Source of the DNA: Leeuwenhoekiella nanhaiensis
Lineage (GTDB): Bacteria > Bacteroidota > Bacteroidia > Flavobacteriales > Flavobacteriaceae
Direction of reading: 5' to 3'
Assembly: GCF_002744755.1 (NCBI RefSeq)
Contig: NZ_KZ319287.1
Coordinates: 186,001 to 250,000 of the forward strand
Length of the DNA: 64,000 nucleotides
Part shown: positions 43,667 through 53,778 of the stretch, piece by piece
Numbering within the stretch: the first letter of the stretch is position 1
How the letters are laid out: each line of letters starts with the position of its first letter
Notes under the pieces: generated by a model
Told to the model about the DNA's origin: nothing
What the model saw: the letters and a program-made list of their open reading frames with translations, nothing else
Database searches by the model: none
Made by a program: the position numbers and the translations under genes

Positions 43667-46600
43667 ATGCGTAACCTTTTTACTGTAGTGGTTTTTTTGA
43701 TGACGGCGGCGGCGTTTTCGCAGGAGTTGCGCTTTGCAGAAGACCGACTCAAAACATTGGTTGTACGCGATAGTGTGGTGCTCGATACGGTAAGCCTTAA
43801 TCCGGTGCGGTTTGAGGTGCGCACAGCCGACGGAGCGATTTTGGATTCCACTTTGTACAGCATAAATTATCCCACAGCGGTTTTTAAGTTGAAAAGTCCT
43901 GCAAATCCGCCGGACAGTCTAACCTTCGATTACCGTGTGTTTCCTGATTTTATGACCCGGCGTTATTTTGCTTACGATGCTGATAAGATCGTGAACAGCA
44001 ACGGCAATTTAAGCCGTGTGTACGCCTTGAAGCAGGAAACTTCCAAGCCGGAATTCACCCCTTTTGAAGGCCTTACCACCACGGGTAGTCTGGTGCGGGG
44101 TGTCACTTCGGGAAATAACCAAAACAGCACCTTTACCAGCGAACTTGACCTGCAAATCAGCGGTAAGCTGAGCGAAAAGGTGTCCCTGCGGGCCTCGCTT
44201 CAGGATGCCAATATTCCCCAGCAAAACGGGGGCTATTCGCAGCGCCTGGATGAATTTGACCAGATTTTTATTGAGCTCTACAGCGATACCTGGAACATCA
44301 GGGCGGGAGACATCAATCTGGCCAATACCACTTCGTATTTTGGGCGCTTCGCGAAAAAAGTTCAGGGGCTTTCGCTAAGCGGAATTCTGGAAGGGGAGCA
44401 GACTACTTCAGACTTTTTTGCCACTGGCGCTCTGGTGCGCGGGGTGTTTGCTCAAAGCCGGTTTACCGGGCAGGAAGGCAATCAGGGTCCGTATAAACTC
44501 ACGGGTCCTAATGGCGAACTCTACGTGCTCATCGTCAGCGGGAGCGAGCGCGTCTACGTCAACGGCGTTTTGCTTGAGCGAGGCGAGACGGCAGATTATG
44601 TGATAGATTACAACGCCGGCGAACTGCGGTTTAATCCCACTTTTCCCATTACCAGCGAGATGCGCATCTCGGTCGAGTACCAGTACAGCGAGCAAAATTA
44701 TACCCGAATCATTGGCTACGGCGGTGGCGGCCATCAATCTGAAAAACTCAGCCTGAGGGCTCACGTCTACACCGAAAGTGACCTTAAAAACCAGCCGCTG
44801 GTCCAAAATCTAAACCGGGAGCAGGTGGGTGTTTTGGAAGCCGCCGGTGATGATAGTTCGCTTATGACGGCGCCCAGTGCCAACCCGGACACGTATAACG
44901 AAAACAAGATTTTATACCGAAAAGAGCAGCGTGACGGTCGGGAAATTTTCGTTTTTTCAACCGACTCCGAAGCCGAATTGTTTAACGTGCGTTTTACGCA
45001 GGTGGGCCCCAATCAGGGCGATTACATCATCAGCAGCGAGGTGGCCATCACGCGCATTTACGAGTATGTGCCACCCGTAGACGGGATTCCGCAAGGTAAT
45101 TTTGCGCCATTGGTGCGGCTTTTTGCACCCACGCAACTCCAAATGGCGGTGGTACAGGGCGATTATAAGCCTTCGGAAAAAACCAGCATCAGTTTTGAAG
45201 GTGCCGGAAGCCGTCAGGATTTAAACCTGTTTTCTGATCTGGACGATGCCAATAACGAGGGTTTTGCGGGGCGCATTCAGGCGCGACAACGCGTGTACGG
45301 CAATCCCGAAAAACAGGTGCTTGAGGCCTTTGCCAATCTCGATTACATTCAGAATGATTTTAGAAATATCGAGCGTACCTACGCGATTGAGTTTAGCCGC
45401 GACTGGAATGTGCCTTTACGACCTCAGGGCGATCAGACGCTTATTTCTTCGGGGCTTCAGTTTGCTGATAGCGCTTTGGGTTTTGTAGACTATCGTTTTG
45501 AGCAGTTGCGCTTCGCGGAAAATTACCGGGGAAGCCGCAATAGTGTCGTGGGAAGCCTTCGGCACAACAAACTACAGACCTACTTCAACGGAAGCTACCT
45601 CAAAACTGAAGCAGATACCGCCACCACTTCCTTTTTTCGCCTGAATACGAATGCGGTATATGGCTTTCAGAAAAACTGGCTTGGTGCAAAATACAGAACC
45701 GAAAATAACGAGAGTAGTAATCCCATAACCGGCAGGCTAGATCCTTTAAGTCAGCGTTTTCAAATGCTGGAAGGTTTTGTGGGACGTGGCGACAGTACCG
45801 CGGTTTTTGTAGAAGTGGGCTACCGCTATCGCGTGAACGACAGTTTGAGGGGAAACAGTCTGGAGCGCGTAAATCACAGCAACACCTGGTTTTTAAAATC
45901 CCAATTGATTAAAAACGAAAAAACAGCATTGGGACTTTTTGTCAATTACCGCGAACTGCAATTTGAAAATCGGGCTTCAGCGACCGAGCGTTCGTTGAAT
46001 TCGCGTTTGCTTTTTGACCAAAAACTGGCTAAAAACCTGATCAGGCTCAACACGCTTTTTGAGACTGCGAGCGGCACACTACCGCAACAGGAATTTACGT
46101 ATGTGAAAGTTGATGAAGGCCAGGGGGTGTACACGTGGATCGACTACAATAACGACGGTATTCAGCAGTTGCAGGAATTTGAAGTGGCGCAGTTTAGCGA
46201 TCAGGCGGATTTTATACGGATTCTGCTACCCAACCGTGTTTTTGTAAAAACCCATCAAAACCGACTCAGCCAGATCGTGACGCTCAATTTTTCGCAATGG
46301 TCTGGGAAAACCGGGTTTCAAAAAGTGCTTTCCCATTTTTACAACCAGACCAGTTACCTGATTGACCGTAAAGTGCTTCGGGGCGGCAGCGCCTTTGACC
46401 TCAATCCGTTTAAGGATGCCAATACGCTGGGGCTTAATCTCAACTTGCGCAACACCTTGTTTTTTAATCGCGGAAAACAGCGGTACACGACCAGTTACAC
46501 CTATCTGGCTAACACGACCCGAAACCTTATTGCTTTAGGCCTGCAAACCAATGAACTTAAGAGCCATCAGCTAAATTTTTTACACAAAGTGAAAGAACAG

Positions 46601-47077
46601 TACGTGTTGAATTTTAATACGGAAATCGGGACCAACAGCAGTAATTCTGAAAATTTTGAGCAGCGCAATTACAGGCTGAATACGTTTAGCTTCAATCCTG
46701 AAATTTCTTACTTGTTCAGCGACAATTCGAGGGTTTCGGCATTTTATAATTTTGTGGAAAAAGCCAATCAAACCGAAGGTTTTGAAAATCTGAATCAGCA
46801 GAATTTCGGTTTTACGGGGAGCTTCAGCAATGCCGATAAATTTTCGCTGAATGCCGGTGTGAAGTATATTAAAAACAGCTTTGAAGGTTCAGCGTTTTCG
46901 CCTGTGGCTTATCAAATGCTTGAAGGTTTACAACCCGGCACCAACTTTACCTGGAATGTTTTGGCACAAAAGCGCATTACCCAATTTCTCGATTTGAATC
47001 TATCGTATCAGGGCCGCAGCAGCGAAAACACCCGCACCATTCACACCGGAAGCGTGCAGCTTCGGGCGTTCTTCTAG
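43667..47077 (+). CDS. Large outer-membrane beta-barrel-like protein of unknown function
   Basis: 1136 residues with a signal peptide (1-18, ending AAAFSQE). The first 100 residues are a beta domain. Residues 120-330 carry motifs such as TGSLVRGVTSGNNQN, DLQISGKLSEKVSLRASL and GSERVYVNGVLLERGETADYV, the last resembling repeats in large gliding and surface proteins. The remaining 800 residues are strand-rich with alternating aromatic residues and end in F-F, which fits an outer-membrane barrel. No T9SS domain. I do not recognise a named family. It converges, 1 bp apart, with the secreted protein on the other strand. Confidence 0.82.
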   Translation: MRNLFTVVVFLMTAAAFSQELRFAEDRLKTLVVRDSVVLDTVSLNPVRFEVRTADGAILDSTLYSINYPTAVFKLKSPANPPDSLTFDYRVFPDFMTRRYFAYDADKIVNSNGNLSRVYALKQETSKPEFTPFEGLTTTGSLVRGVTSGNNQNSTFTSELDLQISGKLSEKVSLRASLQDANIPQQNGGYSQRLDEFDQIFIELYSDTWNIRAGDINLANTTSYFGRFAKKVQGLSLSGILEGEQTTSDFFATGALVRGVFAQSRFTGQEGNQGPYKLTGPNGELYVLIVSGSERVYVNGVLLERGETADYVIDYNAGELRFNPTFPITSEMRISVEYQYSEQNYTRIIGYGGGGHQSEKLSLRAHVYTESDLKNQPLVQNLNREQVGVLEAAGDDSSLMTAPSANPDTYNENKILYRKEQRDGREIFVFSTDSEAELFNVRFTQVGPNQGDYIISSEVAITRIYEYVPPVDGIPQGNFAPLVRLFAPTQLQMAVVQGDYKPSEKTSISFEGAGSRQDLNLFSDLDDANNEGFAGRIQARQRVYGNPEKQVLEAFANLDYIQNDFRNIERTYAIEFSRDWNVPLRPQGDQTLISSGLQFADSALGFVDYRFEQLRFAENYRGSRNSVVGSLRHNKLQTYFNGSYLKTEADTATTSFFRLNTNAVYGFQKNWLGAKYRTENNESSNPITGRLDPLSQRFQMLEGFVGRGDSTAVFVEVGYRYRVNDSLRGNSLERVNHSNTWFLKSQLIKNEKTALGLFVNYRELQFENRASATERSLNSRLLFDQKLAKNLIRLNTLFETASGTLPQQEFTYVKVDEGQGVYTWIDYNNDGIQQLQEFEVAQFSDQADFIRILLPNRVFVKTHQNRLSQIVTLNFSQWSGKTGFQKVLSHFYNQTSYLIDRKVLRGGSAFDLNPFKDANTLGLNLNLRNTLFFNRGKQRYTTSYTYLANTTRNLIALGLQTNELKSHQLNFLHKVKEQYVLNFNTEIGTNSSNSENFEQRNYRLNTFSFNPEISYLFSDNSRVSAFYNFVEKANQTEGFENLNQQNFGFTGSFSNADKFSLNAGVKYIKNSFEGSAFSPVAYQMLEGLQPGTNFTWNVLAQKRITQFLDLNLSYQGRSSENTRTIHTGSVQLRAFF

Positions 47078-47078
47078 A

Positions 47079-50000
47079 TTAACGCACAATAATTTTCTTA
47101 GACTGACCGCCGTCCCTATTCCCCAGACGTACAATGTAAATACCGCTGGAGGCGTAAGACATATCCAAGTCGTATTTGTAGCTGCCGTACTCGTTTTCAA
47201 TCCAGTTGTTTGCGAGTTTTTGGCCTAAAAGATTGTACACCGTTACCGCCATTTTTTCTGTAGTTTGATCAGTGCTCAATGAAATCTGAAACTGATCGCG
47301 TTCGGTTTCAATAATCACCAGTTCGCTATCGGGGAATATATTTTCTTCCACCGAAAGACTGTTGAAAATGCGCACGCTATAATCGTTGGTACGGCCGTAT
47401 TGCATGGTTCCGCATGGATCCTGAGCATCACCGCTAAAGGCGCTGTCAAGGCCGCGTATCCGCATACGATAGGTGTCGAGATTTACTCCTGCCGGAAGTG
47501 TCAGGGTAAAATCGGTATCAGTGGCTGCATTGGCAATCAGACCATTTGAAACCCTTTCAGAGGCTTCAAAACCGCCATTTTTGTTTAAATCAATAAAAAT
47601 AGCATAAGCAGTACCGTCAAATCCTGCCTGTAAAGTCCCGGTGTAGGGATTGTTCTGTATATCCAGATTAAAAACGGTATCAAGATCTGCATCAAACCCA
47701 TCAGATGAACAGGCCGTCGTTATACTGGTGCCTTCGAGATTGATCTGGGTAATTCCATCTCCAAACGAGGAGCAGTCTGAGAAGGGTGTGCAATAGGCAT
47801 TTACCACATCAACGGTGATCATATCATTGGTTTGATTTTTATCATCAGGCAAATCGGTACCTGCTGTGATGGTATAGGTCCCAAGTTCTGAGAAATCTTC
47901 GGTAGCGGTAAAGGTGTATGTGGCGGTTCCCTGAGCGGGTACGGTTCCGGTATAGGTTTCAGTTACCTGATTACCCGAATTGATACTGTAAAACACCGGA
48001 AAATTACTTTGAGCTTCAACACCAAAGTTGGTGATCGTTACAGTCACAGGCACCGAAGAACCCAGACCGGAGCCCGACTGCGGATTGTCTATAGACGTTA
48101 TACCCACATCCTCGCGCCATAAATTCTGTACGTTTACAGTAAGGGCGTCGTTTGAGGTGTCCTGATCGTTGCTAAGACCCGTTGTAACTGTAATTGAGTA
48201 GATCTGGCCGGTTGTAGAAAGATTTGCGGTTTGCGAAAAGCTAAAATCCGCTGTTTCGTTAAAGGCCAGTGAACCGGTAAAGGTTTCGGTCACGGTTGCC
48301 CCACCATCTACGCTGTAACTAACCGGAAAGCTGGTTTGTGTTGCAGTCCCCGCGTTTCGAAGGGTAACCGTGATGGTTTCGGTAGTAGTTAAATCACCAT
48401 CTTGCGGATTTACAAGCGCTATCGTTTGTACGTCATTAGTGAGGTCTGGCGCGAGTTTAAAAACACCCACCACATCTTTACGCTGTGGCCTGAAATATTC
48501 GGATATATACCAAAAGGTTCTGCCATCTGCAGGATCTGTAGTAAGATGCGTATAATCTGCATAGCGAGGGCTAAAGCTGAAACCGGTGCTGGTAGCTAAA
48601 ACCGTTTCAGGTACAGACATGACTCCTAAAGGATCGTTGGCATAACGCCCGGTAAAATTGATGGTTACCGGTAAATCTTCACTTACCGTAGAATACCCCA
48701 TGCCAATACTTCCATCGGCATCAAAACTCATACTTGCGCCAAAGGCATTATAGCCTGTAGGCGAAACATAGGTTCCTTCCTGATAAATTTCCCAGGGTTG
48801 ACCGTCTGCCGTCTGCCGTAATTCATACCAGCGTATGCCGGCCTTTTTACCACCTGCAGGAGCGACATTGACTACAAAATTGAAGATAGCCGAGTTGTAG
48901 CCGGCAAATTTGCGGTACTGTGCCTGTTGCATCACAGTGCCCTGCATCGCATCTATATTATCACCTGCGGGTTGAGGTAGGTTTGAAAAGTCTCCACCGT
49001 CAAACACGCTGTTAAAATCTGCTGTTGTAATGATTGCAGGCTGGGAAATACTGGAATTTGCAGGATTTACCCAGTCTACCGAAAGAGACCAGAGTTTAAG
49101 ATGATCGTCATTAACGTTTCTCCACGCATCATCCTGAAAAAATACCACCGTTGCCGGCCCACTTGCAGGTAAATTACCATCTGCAACACTCAAAAATTGC
49201 GGACTAAAAAAACCGTTAGTGCGCAAGGTAGGCAGTGGAAATCCCTGAAAGCCTACATCGGTCTGCCCGGTAAGCATTTTAGAACGTTCCATCACAAAAA
49301 CCGCGTCGCTGGGATTGGTCTGCCCGCCGGTAATATTAATGTTTGAGGTAATGTAGTATCCATCGTGCCAGATACCGTATTTGGGATAATCTGGGAACGT
49401 GCTGGTTTCAAAACCCATGGTATACACGTACCAGCCGTCATTTACAGGGTCTGAACCCTGACAAATGGCTATATTAAACCCGTTTTCGAAGCCATCTTCT
49501 TCATTCTCTTCTTCAAATTCGGTTATAACAAAACGATCTGCAGCCGCATCATACAGAATGATAGGATCACCTGCGGTGTTGCCGTCAAAGAGTGTTCCCA
49601 GTGAGGCTTCGTCAACCAAAAGATTGCCCTGTTTGTCATAAATTTTAAAACCGGAATTCCAGCCGGCGATATAATGATTGGGGCCGGCCGCACCCGTAGG
49701 ATCTGATGGAGTAAAAGTTGCCGTATTGGCCTCAAAAACCCGAATAGGCTCGGGCTCGTAGGTTTTTTGAGTGCCTTTCGATTTTGTGGTTTGAGCCTGA
49801 ACCAAAGGATCTCCGTCTTTGGGCAGACCTTTGCCGGGAACCACCTGATTGGCACTGCGACGTTTGGGGTTTATTTCTTCAACTTCCGAAAGTTTTTCGG
49901 CTTTAATGAAGGTTCCGTTTCTAATCTGAGAGGCCAGCGAGGGTACTTCCCGCACAAATTCCATTTTTCCTACAGTGGAGGGAGCGAGCTTTTCCTGTGC

Positions 50001-50102
50001 AAAAGTTTGTGATTTAAAAGAGAGTAACAGACTTAAAACCAGAATGGAATACGCTCTGATTTTAAAAACCTTGTTTATAGAAGTACATGACATCAGATTC
50101 AA
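47079..50102 (-). CDS. Large T9SS-secreted protein with CARDB-like repeats
   Basis: 1007 residues. Signal peptide at about 15-35. Residues 100-520 form a propeller-like domain with an acidic FEEENEED stretch and many DPxDGRT-type loops. Residues 540-790 hold three CARDB/Ig-like repeats (NDVQTIALVNPQDG, TITVTLRNAGTATQ, VTVTITNFGVEAQ). A GEVEDY-like module with NDYSVRIFN follows, and a type A T9SS sorting domain ends it (VYNLLGQKL, SGIYIVRLGN, KKIIVR). It is expected on the cell surface or outside; no enzyme motif is visible. Confidence 0.88.
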   Translation of the reverse strand: MNLMSCTSINKVFKIRAYSILVLSLLLSFKSQTFAQEKLAPSTVGKMEFVREVPSLASQIRNGTFIKAEKLSEVEEINPKRRSANQVVPGKGLPKDGDPLVQAQTTKSKGTQKTYEPEPIRVFEANTATFTPSDPTGAAGPNHYIAGWNSGFKIYDKQGNLLVDEASLGTLFDGNTAGDPIILYDAAADRFVITEFEEENEEDGFENGFNIAICQGSDPVNDGWYVYTMGFETSTFPDYPKYGIWHDGYYITSNINITGGQTNPSDAVFVMERSKMLTGQTDVGFQGFPLPTLRTNGFFSPQFLSVADGNLPASGPATVVFFQDDAWRNVNDDHLKLWSLSVDWVNPANSSISQPAIITTADFNSVFDGGDFSNLPQPAGDNIDAMQGTVMQQAQYRKFAGYNSAIFNFVVNVAPAGGKKAGIRWYELRQTADGQPWEIYQEGTYVSPTGYNAFGASMSFDADGSIGMGYSTVSEDLPVTINFTGRYANDPLGVMSVPETVLATSTGFSFSPRYADYTHLTTDPADGRTFWYISEYFRPQRKDVVGVFKLAPDLTNDVQTIALVNPQDGDLTTTETITVTLRNAGTATQTSFPVSYSVDGGATVTETFTGSLAFNETADFSFSQTANLSTTGQIYSITVTTGLSNDQDTSNDALTVNVQNLWREDVGITSIDNPQSGSGLGSSVPVTVTITNFGVEAQSNFPVFYSINSGNQVTETYTGTVPAQGTATYTFTATEDFSELGTYTITAGTDLPDDKNQTNDMITVDVVNAYCTPFSDCSSFGDGITQINLEGTSITTACSSDGFDADLDTVFNLDIQNNPYTGTLQAGFDGTAYAIFIDLNKNGGFEASERVSNGLIANAATDTDFTLTLPAGVNLDTYRMRIRGLDSAFSGDAQDPCGTMQYGRTNDYSVRIFNSLSVEENIFPDSELVIIETERDQFQISLSTDQTTEKMAVTVYNLLGQKLANNWIENEYGSYKYDLDMSYASSGIYIVRLGNRDGGQSKKIIVR

Positions 50103-50147
50103 ATTAGGGTTTTTAAATGTACGATTTATTACACATTATGGATTAAA

Positions 50148-50171
50148 AAAAGCTCCGTAGAGGAGCTTTTT
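50148..50171 (-). terminator. Terminator of glyS
   Basis: AAAAGCTCC, loop GTAGA, GGAGCTTTT, with a T-run on the minus strand, 23 bp downstream of the glyS stop. Confidence 0.85.
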
Positions 50172-50193
50172 AGAATTCAATTTATGTGTGTTA

Positions 50194-51729
50194 CTAGTCT
50201 TTATACCAGTGTTTAAAGTCTACTTTTTGGTGTAAAATGCCTGCAAGTTCAGCGATTTTTACACGCTTTTGCTCCATCGTATCGCGGTCGCGAATGGTTA
50301 CCGTATCGTCTTCGAGCGTGTCGTGATCTACCGTGATACAGAATGGGGTTCCGGCAGCATCCTGACGGCGGTAGCGGCGTCCCACAGCGTCTTTTTCGTC
50401 ATAAACCACGTTGAAATCCCACTTCAGCTCATTAATGATGCGCTCTGCAACTTCAGGCAGACCGTCTTTTTTAACCAAAGGTAAAATCGCTGCCTTAACG
50501 GGTGCAAGTATCGCCGGAAGCTTAAGCACGGTTCGGGTTGAGCCGTTTTCGAGCTCTTCCTCTTCCAAAGCTTTAGAAAACACAGCCAGGAACATACGAT
50601 CAAGACCTATAGAGGTTTCTACCACATAAGGCACGTAGCTTTCGTTCAATTCAGGATCGAAAAACTGCAGTTTTTTACCGGAAAACTTTTCGTGAGCCTT
50701 AAGGTCAAAGTCGGTGCGGCTGTGAATACCTTCAAGCTCTTTAAACCCAAACGGGAAGTTGAACTCAATATCTGCCGCGGCATTGGCATAGTGTGCCAGT
50801 TTCTCGTGATCGTGGAAACGGTAATTTTCTTCACCCAAGCCCAGAGACAGGTGCCATTTGAGGCGGGTTTCCTTCCAGTGCTCGTACCATTGAAGCTCTT
50901 CGCCGGGACGAACAAAAAATTGCATTTCCATCTGCTCAAACTCCCGCATTCTAAAGATAAACTGGCGGGCGACGATTTCGTTTCTAAAGGCCTTTCCGGT
51001 TTGCGCGATACCAAAAGGAATTTTCATCCTTCCGGTTTTTTGAACGTTCAGGAAATTCACGAAAATCCCCTGAGCGGTTTCCGGTCTCAGATATAAATCT
51101 GTTGCCGTATCTGCCGAAGCGCCCAGTTTTGTACCAAACATAAGGTTAAACTGGCGTACATCGGTCCAGTTTTTTGAGCCGGTATCAGGATCTGCGATTT
51201 CGAGTTCTTCAATCAGCGCTTTTACATCGGCCAGATCTTCAGCTTCCAGCGAGCGGGCCATACGCTTAAGTACACGGTCCTGCTCCTCGCGATAGCGAAT
51301 CACCCGGGCGTTTGTGGTTACAAATTCTTCTTCGTTGAATTTATCACCAAAACGTTTTTTGGCCTTATCGATTTCCTTCTGGGCTTTTTGGTTCAGCTTT
51401 TCGGCATAATCTTCAATAAGGACATCGGCGCGGTAACGCTTTTTAGAATCTTTATTGTCAATAAGCGGATCGTTAAAAGCATCTACGTGTCCTGAAGCCT
51501 TCCACGTTGTGGGATGCATAAAGATGGAAGCATCAATGCCTACGATGTTTTCGTGCATTTGCACCATACTTTTCCACCAGTACTCGCGTATATTTTTCTT
51601 GAGTTCGGCCCCGTTCTGACCGTAGTCGTAAACGGCGCTAAGGCCTTCGTATATTTCGCTACTGCCAAAAATGTAGCCGTATTCTTTTGCGTGTGATAAT
51701 ACTTTTTTAAAGTGATCTTCCTGTGCCAT
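50194..51729 (-). CDS. glyS: Glycine--tRNA ligase, class II homodimeric
   Basis: 511 residues, the length of the bacterial homodimeric (eukaryote-like) enzyme, not the two-subunit form. Class II motifs are present: YLRPETAQGIFVNF, IPFGIAQTGKAFRNE with the motif 2 RNE, and the C-terminal anticodon domain PAILAPVKAAILPL. It loads tRNA-Gly. Transcribed from a region full of tandem heptamer repeats directly upstream. Confidence 0.97.
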   Translation of the reverse strand: MAQEDHFKKVLSHAKEYGYIFGSSEIYEGLSAVYDYGQNGAELKKNIREYWWKSMVQMHENIVGIDASIFMHPTTWKASGHVDAFNDPLIDNKDSKKRYRADVLIEDYAEKLNQKAQKEIDKAKKRFGDKFNEEEFVTTNARVIRYREEQDRVLKRMARSLEAEDLADVKALIEELEIADPDTGSKNWTDVRQFNLMFGTKLGASADTATDLYLRPETAQGIFVNFLNVQKTGRMKIPFGIAQTGKAFRNEIVARQFIFRMREFEQMEMQFFVRPGEELQWYEHWKETRLKWHLSLGLGEENYRFHDHEKLAHYANAAADIEFNFPFGFKELEGIHSRTDFDLKAHEKFSGKKLQFFDPELNESYVPYVVETSIGLDRMFLAVFSKALEEEELENGSTRTVLKLPAILAPVKAAILPLVKKDGLPEVAERIINELKWDFNVVYDEKDAVGRRYRRQDAAGTPFCITVDHDTLEDDTVTIRDRDTMEQKRVKIAELAGILHQKVDFKHWYKD

Positions 51730-51851
51730 CTGCGTTGAATTCTCGGTTTGCTGTTTAAAACGGCTTCTGCTGGTCTAAAAGGTGCAGAAACAAGGGCGTA
51801 AAAATAAAAAAATAAGCGTCAACGATGCCGATATGACGGGATTTGTTGAGA

Positions 51852-52098
51852 AAATACGAAATACGAAATACGAAATACGAAATACGAAATACGAAATACG
51901 AAATACTTTAATTAAGAACAGAGAACAGAGAACAGAGAACAGAGAACAGAGAACAGAGAACTGACGGGTGAGAAGTAAGAGGTAAGTGGTAAAAGGTGAA
52001 AAGTAGGAGAAAACAATTTAATTTTTTATAGTTTAAGAAAACAGAAAACAGAAAACAGAAAACAGAAAACAGAAAACAGAAAACAGAAAACGGAAAAC
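51852..52098 (+). repeat. Four successive heptanucleotide tandem arrays
   Basis: The 381-bp gap upstream of glyS holds no gene but four 7-bp arrays. AAATACG x7 (51852-51900, plus a partial unit); AGAACAG x6 (51915-51956 and a partial); a degenerate purine-rich block with GT at every seventh position (51963-52004); and AGAAAAC x8 (52036-52091, then a changed unit GGAAAAC). Period 7 is kept across blocks of different sequence, and the plus strand is almost free of T. Confidence 0.93.
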
Positions 52099-52110
52099 GA
52101 AAACCCGAAA

Positions 52111-52992
52111 CTACTCCAGTTCCAGCACGCTGTTGCTTAGTAAACGGTCATTTTCAAACAGGTTGATGCGGTAAATGCCCGGTAAAAATTCTTCACGCGC
52201 AGGATTTATATACACGCAGGAGTTGATTTCCTGATTTGCATAATTGATTTCCTGATAGGCGCTGTAGATGAGGATGTTTTCACCAAATTCAAGCGAGACA
52301 TGCTCGCCAATCACATTATTGCGCGGGTCAATCACCTGAATGTAAAAGTCGTGAGCACCGGGTTTAGCCAGCGCATTGGCATTTACGGTATAACAGATTT
52401 CCATTTTATCTATTCGAGAGACGCGGTCGTTAGGCACAGTCTTACCGCTGCGACGCATGATTACACCTTCGGCCTTAAACTTACTTACGCTGAGTTGGGC
52501 GCCTTTAGCCAAATCATCCTGAAGTGCCCGATTTTGTTGTTCGAGTGAGTCGCGTTGCACCACCGTTTGATCAAAAGCTGCTTCCACATCTGATTTTTGT
52601 GAGGCGAGCAGCGCATTTTCACGCATCAGGCTGTCTGTCTTTTTGCGAAGCGCGTCACGTTCCTGTCTTAAAATGCTGAGTTCGCGGCGGTAGTTTTGAA
52701 GGGTAGCCTGTGAACTTTCGGCACTTTCGAGGCGCAGCAGCAAATTTTGAATGCGGTTACGGGCTTCCTGAAGTTCTGAGGTTAAAACCTGGTTGGTCTC
52801 CAGCTCAGTGTTGTAATTGATGAGCAAATCGTTGAGTTCGTCCCGTAAAATGGCTTTTTCCTCAGAAAGGGCAGTCTTGTTTGCGGTGAGTTCGTTATAA
52901 AATTTATAGGTATAAGCTCCTAAACCTAGAAGCAGCAAAAAGAGAATGCCGATAAGAATCTTTAAAGCGTTGGTATTGCGAGTGGTACTCAT
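52111..52992 (-). CDS. Inner-membrane-anchored coiled-coil protein, unknown function
   Basis: 293 residues. One transmembrane helix at about 10-30, then a long coiled coil (35-170) rich in E, L, R, Q, then a beta-rich C-terminal domain (VSKFKAEGVIMRRSGKTV onward; FYIQVIDPRNNVIGE; LFENDRLLSNSVLELE). The topology suggests a membrane anchor with an external or cytoplasmic coiled-coil rod and small sensor-like head. I know of similar conserved Bacteroidota proteins, but not a function. Its start is 54 bp from comF on the other strand. Confidence 0.72.
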   Translation of the reverse strand: MSTTRNTNALKILIGILFLLLLGLGAYTYKFYNELTANKTALSEEKAILRDELNDLLINYNTELETNQVLTSELQEARNRIQNLLLRLESAESSQATLQNYRRELSILRQERDALRKKTDSLMRENALLASQKSDVEAAFDQTVVQRDSLEQQNRALQDDLAKGAQLSVSKFKAEGVIMRRSGKTVPNDRVSRIDKMEICYTVNANALAKPGAHDFYIQVIDPRNNVIGEHVSLEFGENILIYSAYQEINYANQEINSCVYINPAREEFLPGIYRINLFENDRLLSNSVLELE

Positions 52993-53046
52993 TAAGCCTA
53001 TTTTGATATCTTAGTGCGAAAGTTATAATTTTTAATCAAAAGCGCA

Positions 53047-53724
53047 GTGCGGTCTTTGCTTAAACTCTTTTTTCCGGACCAGTGTCAGGCCTGTGATGCG
53101 CTCTTGAGCCGTGGTGAACATCTTCTTTGCACCGACTGTCGACACAACCTGCCTGTAAATCTTTTGCACCATACAACGTATAATCCCATTAAAAAAGTAT
53201 TGTACGGCCGGGTAAGTTTAGAACTGGCCACAAGTTTGTTTTATTTCGACAAGAAAAGTAGGGTGCAGCAGCTTATACACAACCTTAAATACCGCAATCA
53301 GGAACAGATCAGTGCGTTTTTAGGCGACTGGCTGGGAGCCGAACTGGCGCAGGTGGAGGCTTATCAAAACATCGATGTTGTGGTGCCCGTGCCTTTGCAC
53401 GTCAACCGGTTAAAAGAACGCGGTTACAATCAGGTTGCGGGTTTTGGGCAGCGCATCGCGAAAGCCTTACAGGTTGACTATAACGACCGGGCTTTGTACC
53501 GAAAGAAAGCTACTAAAACGCAGGTTTTTTCAAATCGGGGAGGACGAAGTACCGAAGTGATTGACTCTTTTGGGATTACCGAAGATCAAAGCCTTAAAAA
53601 CAAACACATCCTTCTGGTAGACGATCTGATCACAACAGGCGGTACGCTCGAAGGATGTGCGCTCGCTTTAAACAGGATTGAAGGAATCAAAATCAGTGTA
53701 GCGGTTATGGCAATAGCCAACTGA
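53047..53724 (+). CDS. comF: ComF-family phosphoribosyltransferase-like protein
   Basis: 225 residues, GTG start at 53047. An N-terminal zinc-finger-like segment CQACDALLSRGEHLLCTDCR is followed by a PRTase domain with the PRPP-binding motif VLLVDDLITTGGT. ComF proteins act in natural transformation, probably in DNA uptake with ComFA. The gene is alone here without other competence genes. Confidence 0.9.
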   Translation: MRSLLKLFFPDQCQACDALLSRGEHLLCTDCRHNLPVNLLHHTTYNPIKKVLYGRVSLELATSLFYFDKKSRVQQLIHNLKYRNQEQISAFLGDWLGAELAQVEAYQNIDVVVPVPLHVNRLKERGYNQVAGFGQRIAKALQVDYNDRALYRKKATKTQVFSNRGGRSTEVIDSFGITEDQSLKNKHILLVDDLITTGGTLEGCALALNRIEGIKISVAVMAIAN

Positions 53725-53765
53725 TTAAGGCGTTTTAGCCTTAGCGTTTCCATTAAATTAATTGC

Positions 53766-53773
53766 TATTTTTG
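53766..53773 (+). promoter_or_regulatory. -7 box before the Ig-like lipoprotein gene
   Basis: TATTTTTG, a perfect TAnnTTTG, ends 5 bp before the ATG at 53779. Transcription would start at or just next to the start codon. Confidence 0.5.
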
Positions 53774-53778
53774 CCGCT

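Noticed and set aside
51852-52098. Possible CRISPR array
   Set aside because: The repeats are 7 bp tandem units without spacers and no cas gene is present.
53726-53743. Terminator TAAGGC-N6-GCCTTA after comF
   Set aside because: Short stem with no T-run on the plus strand.
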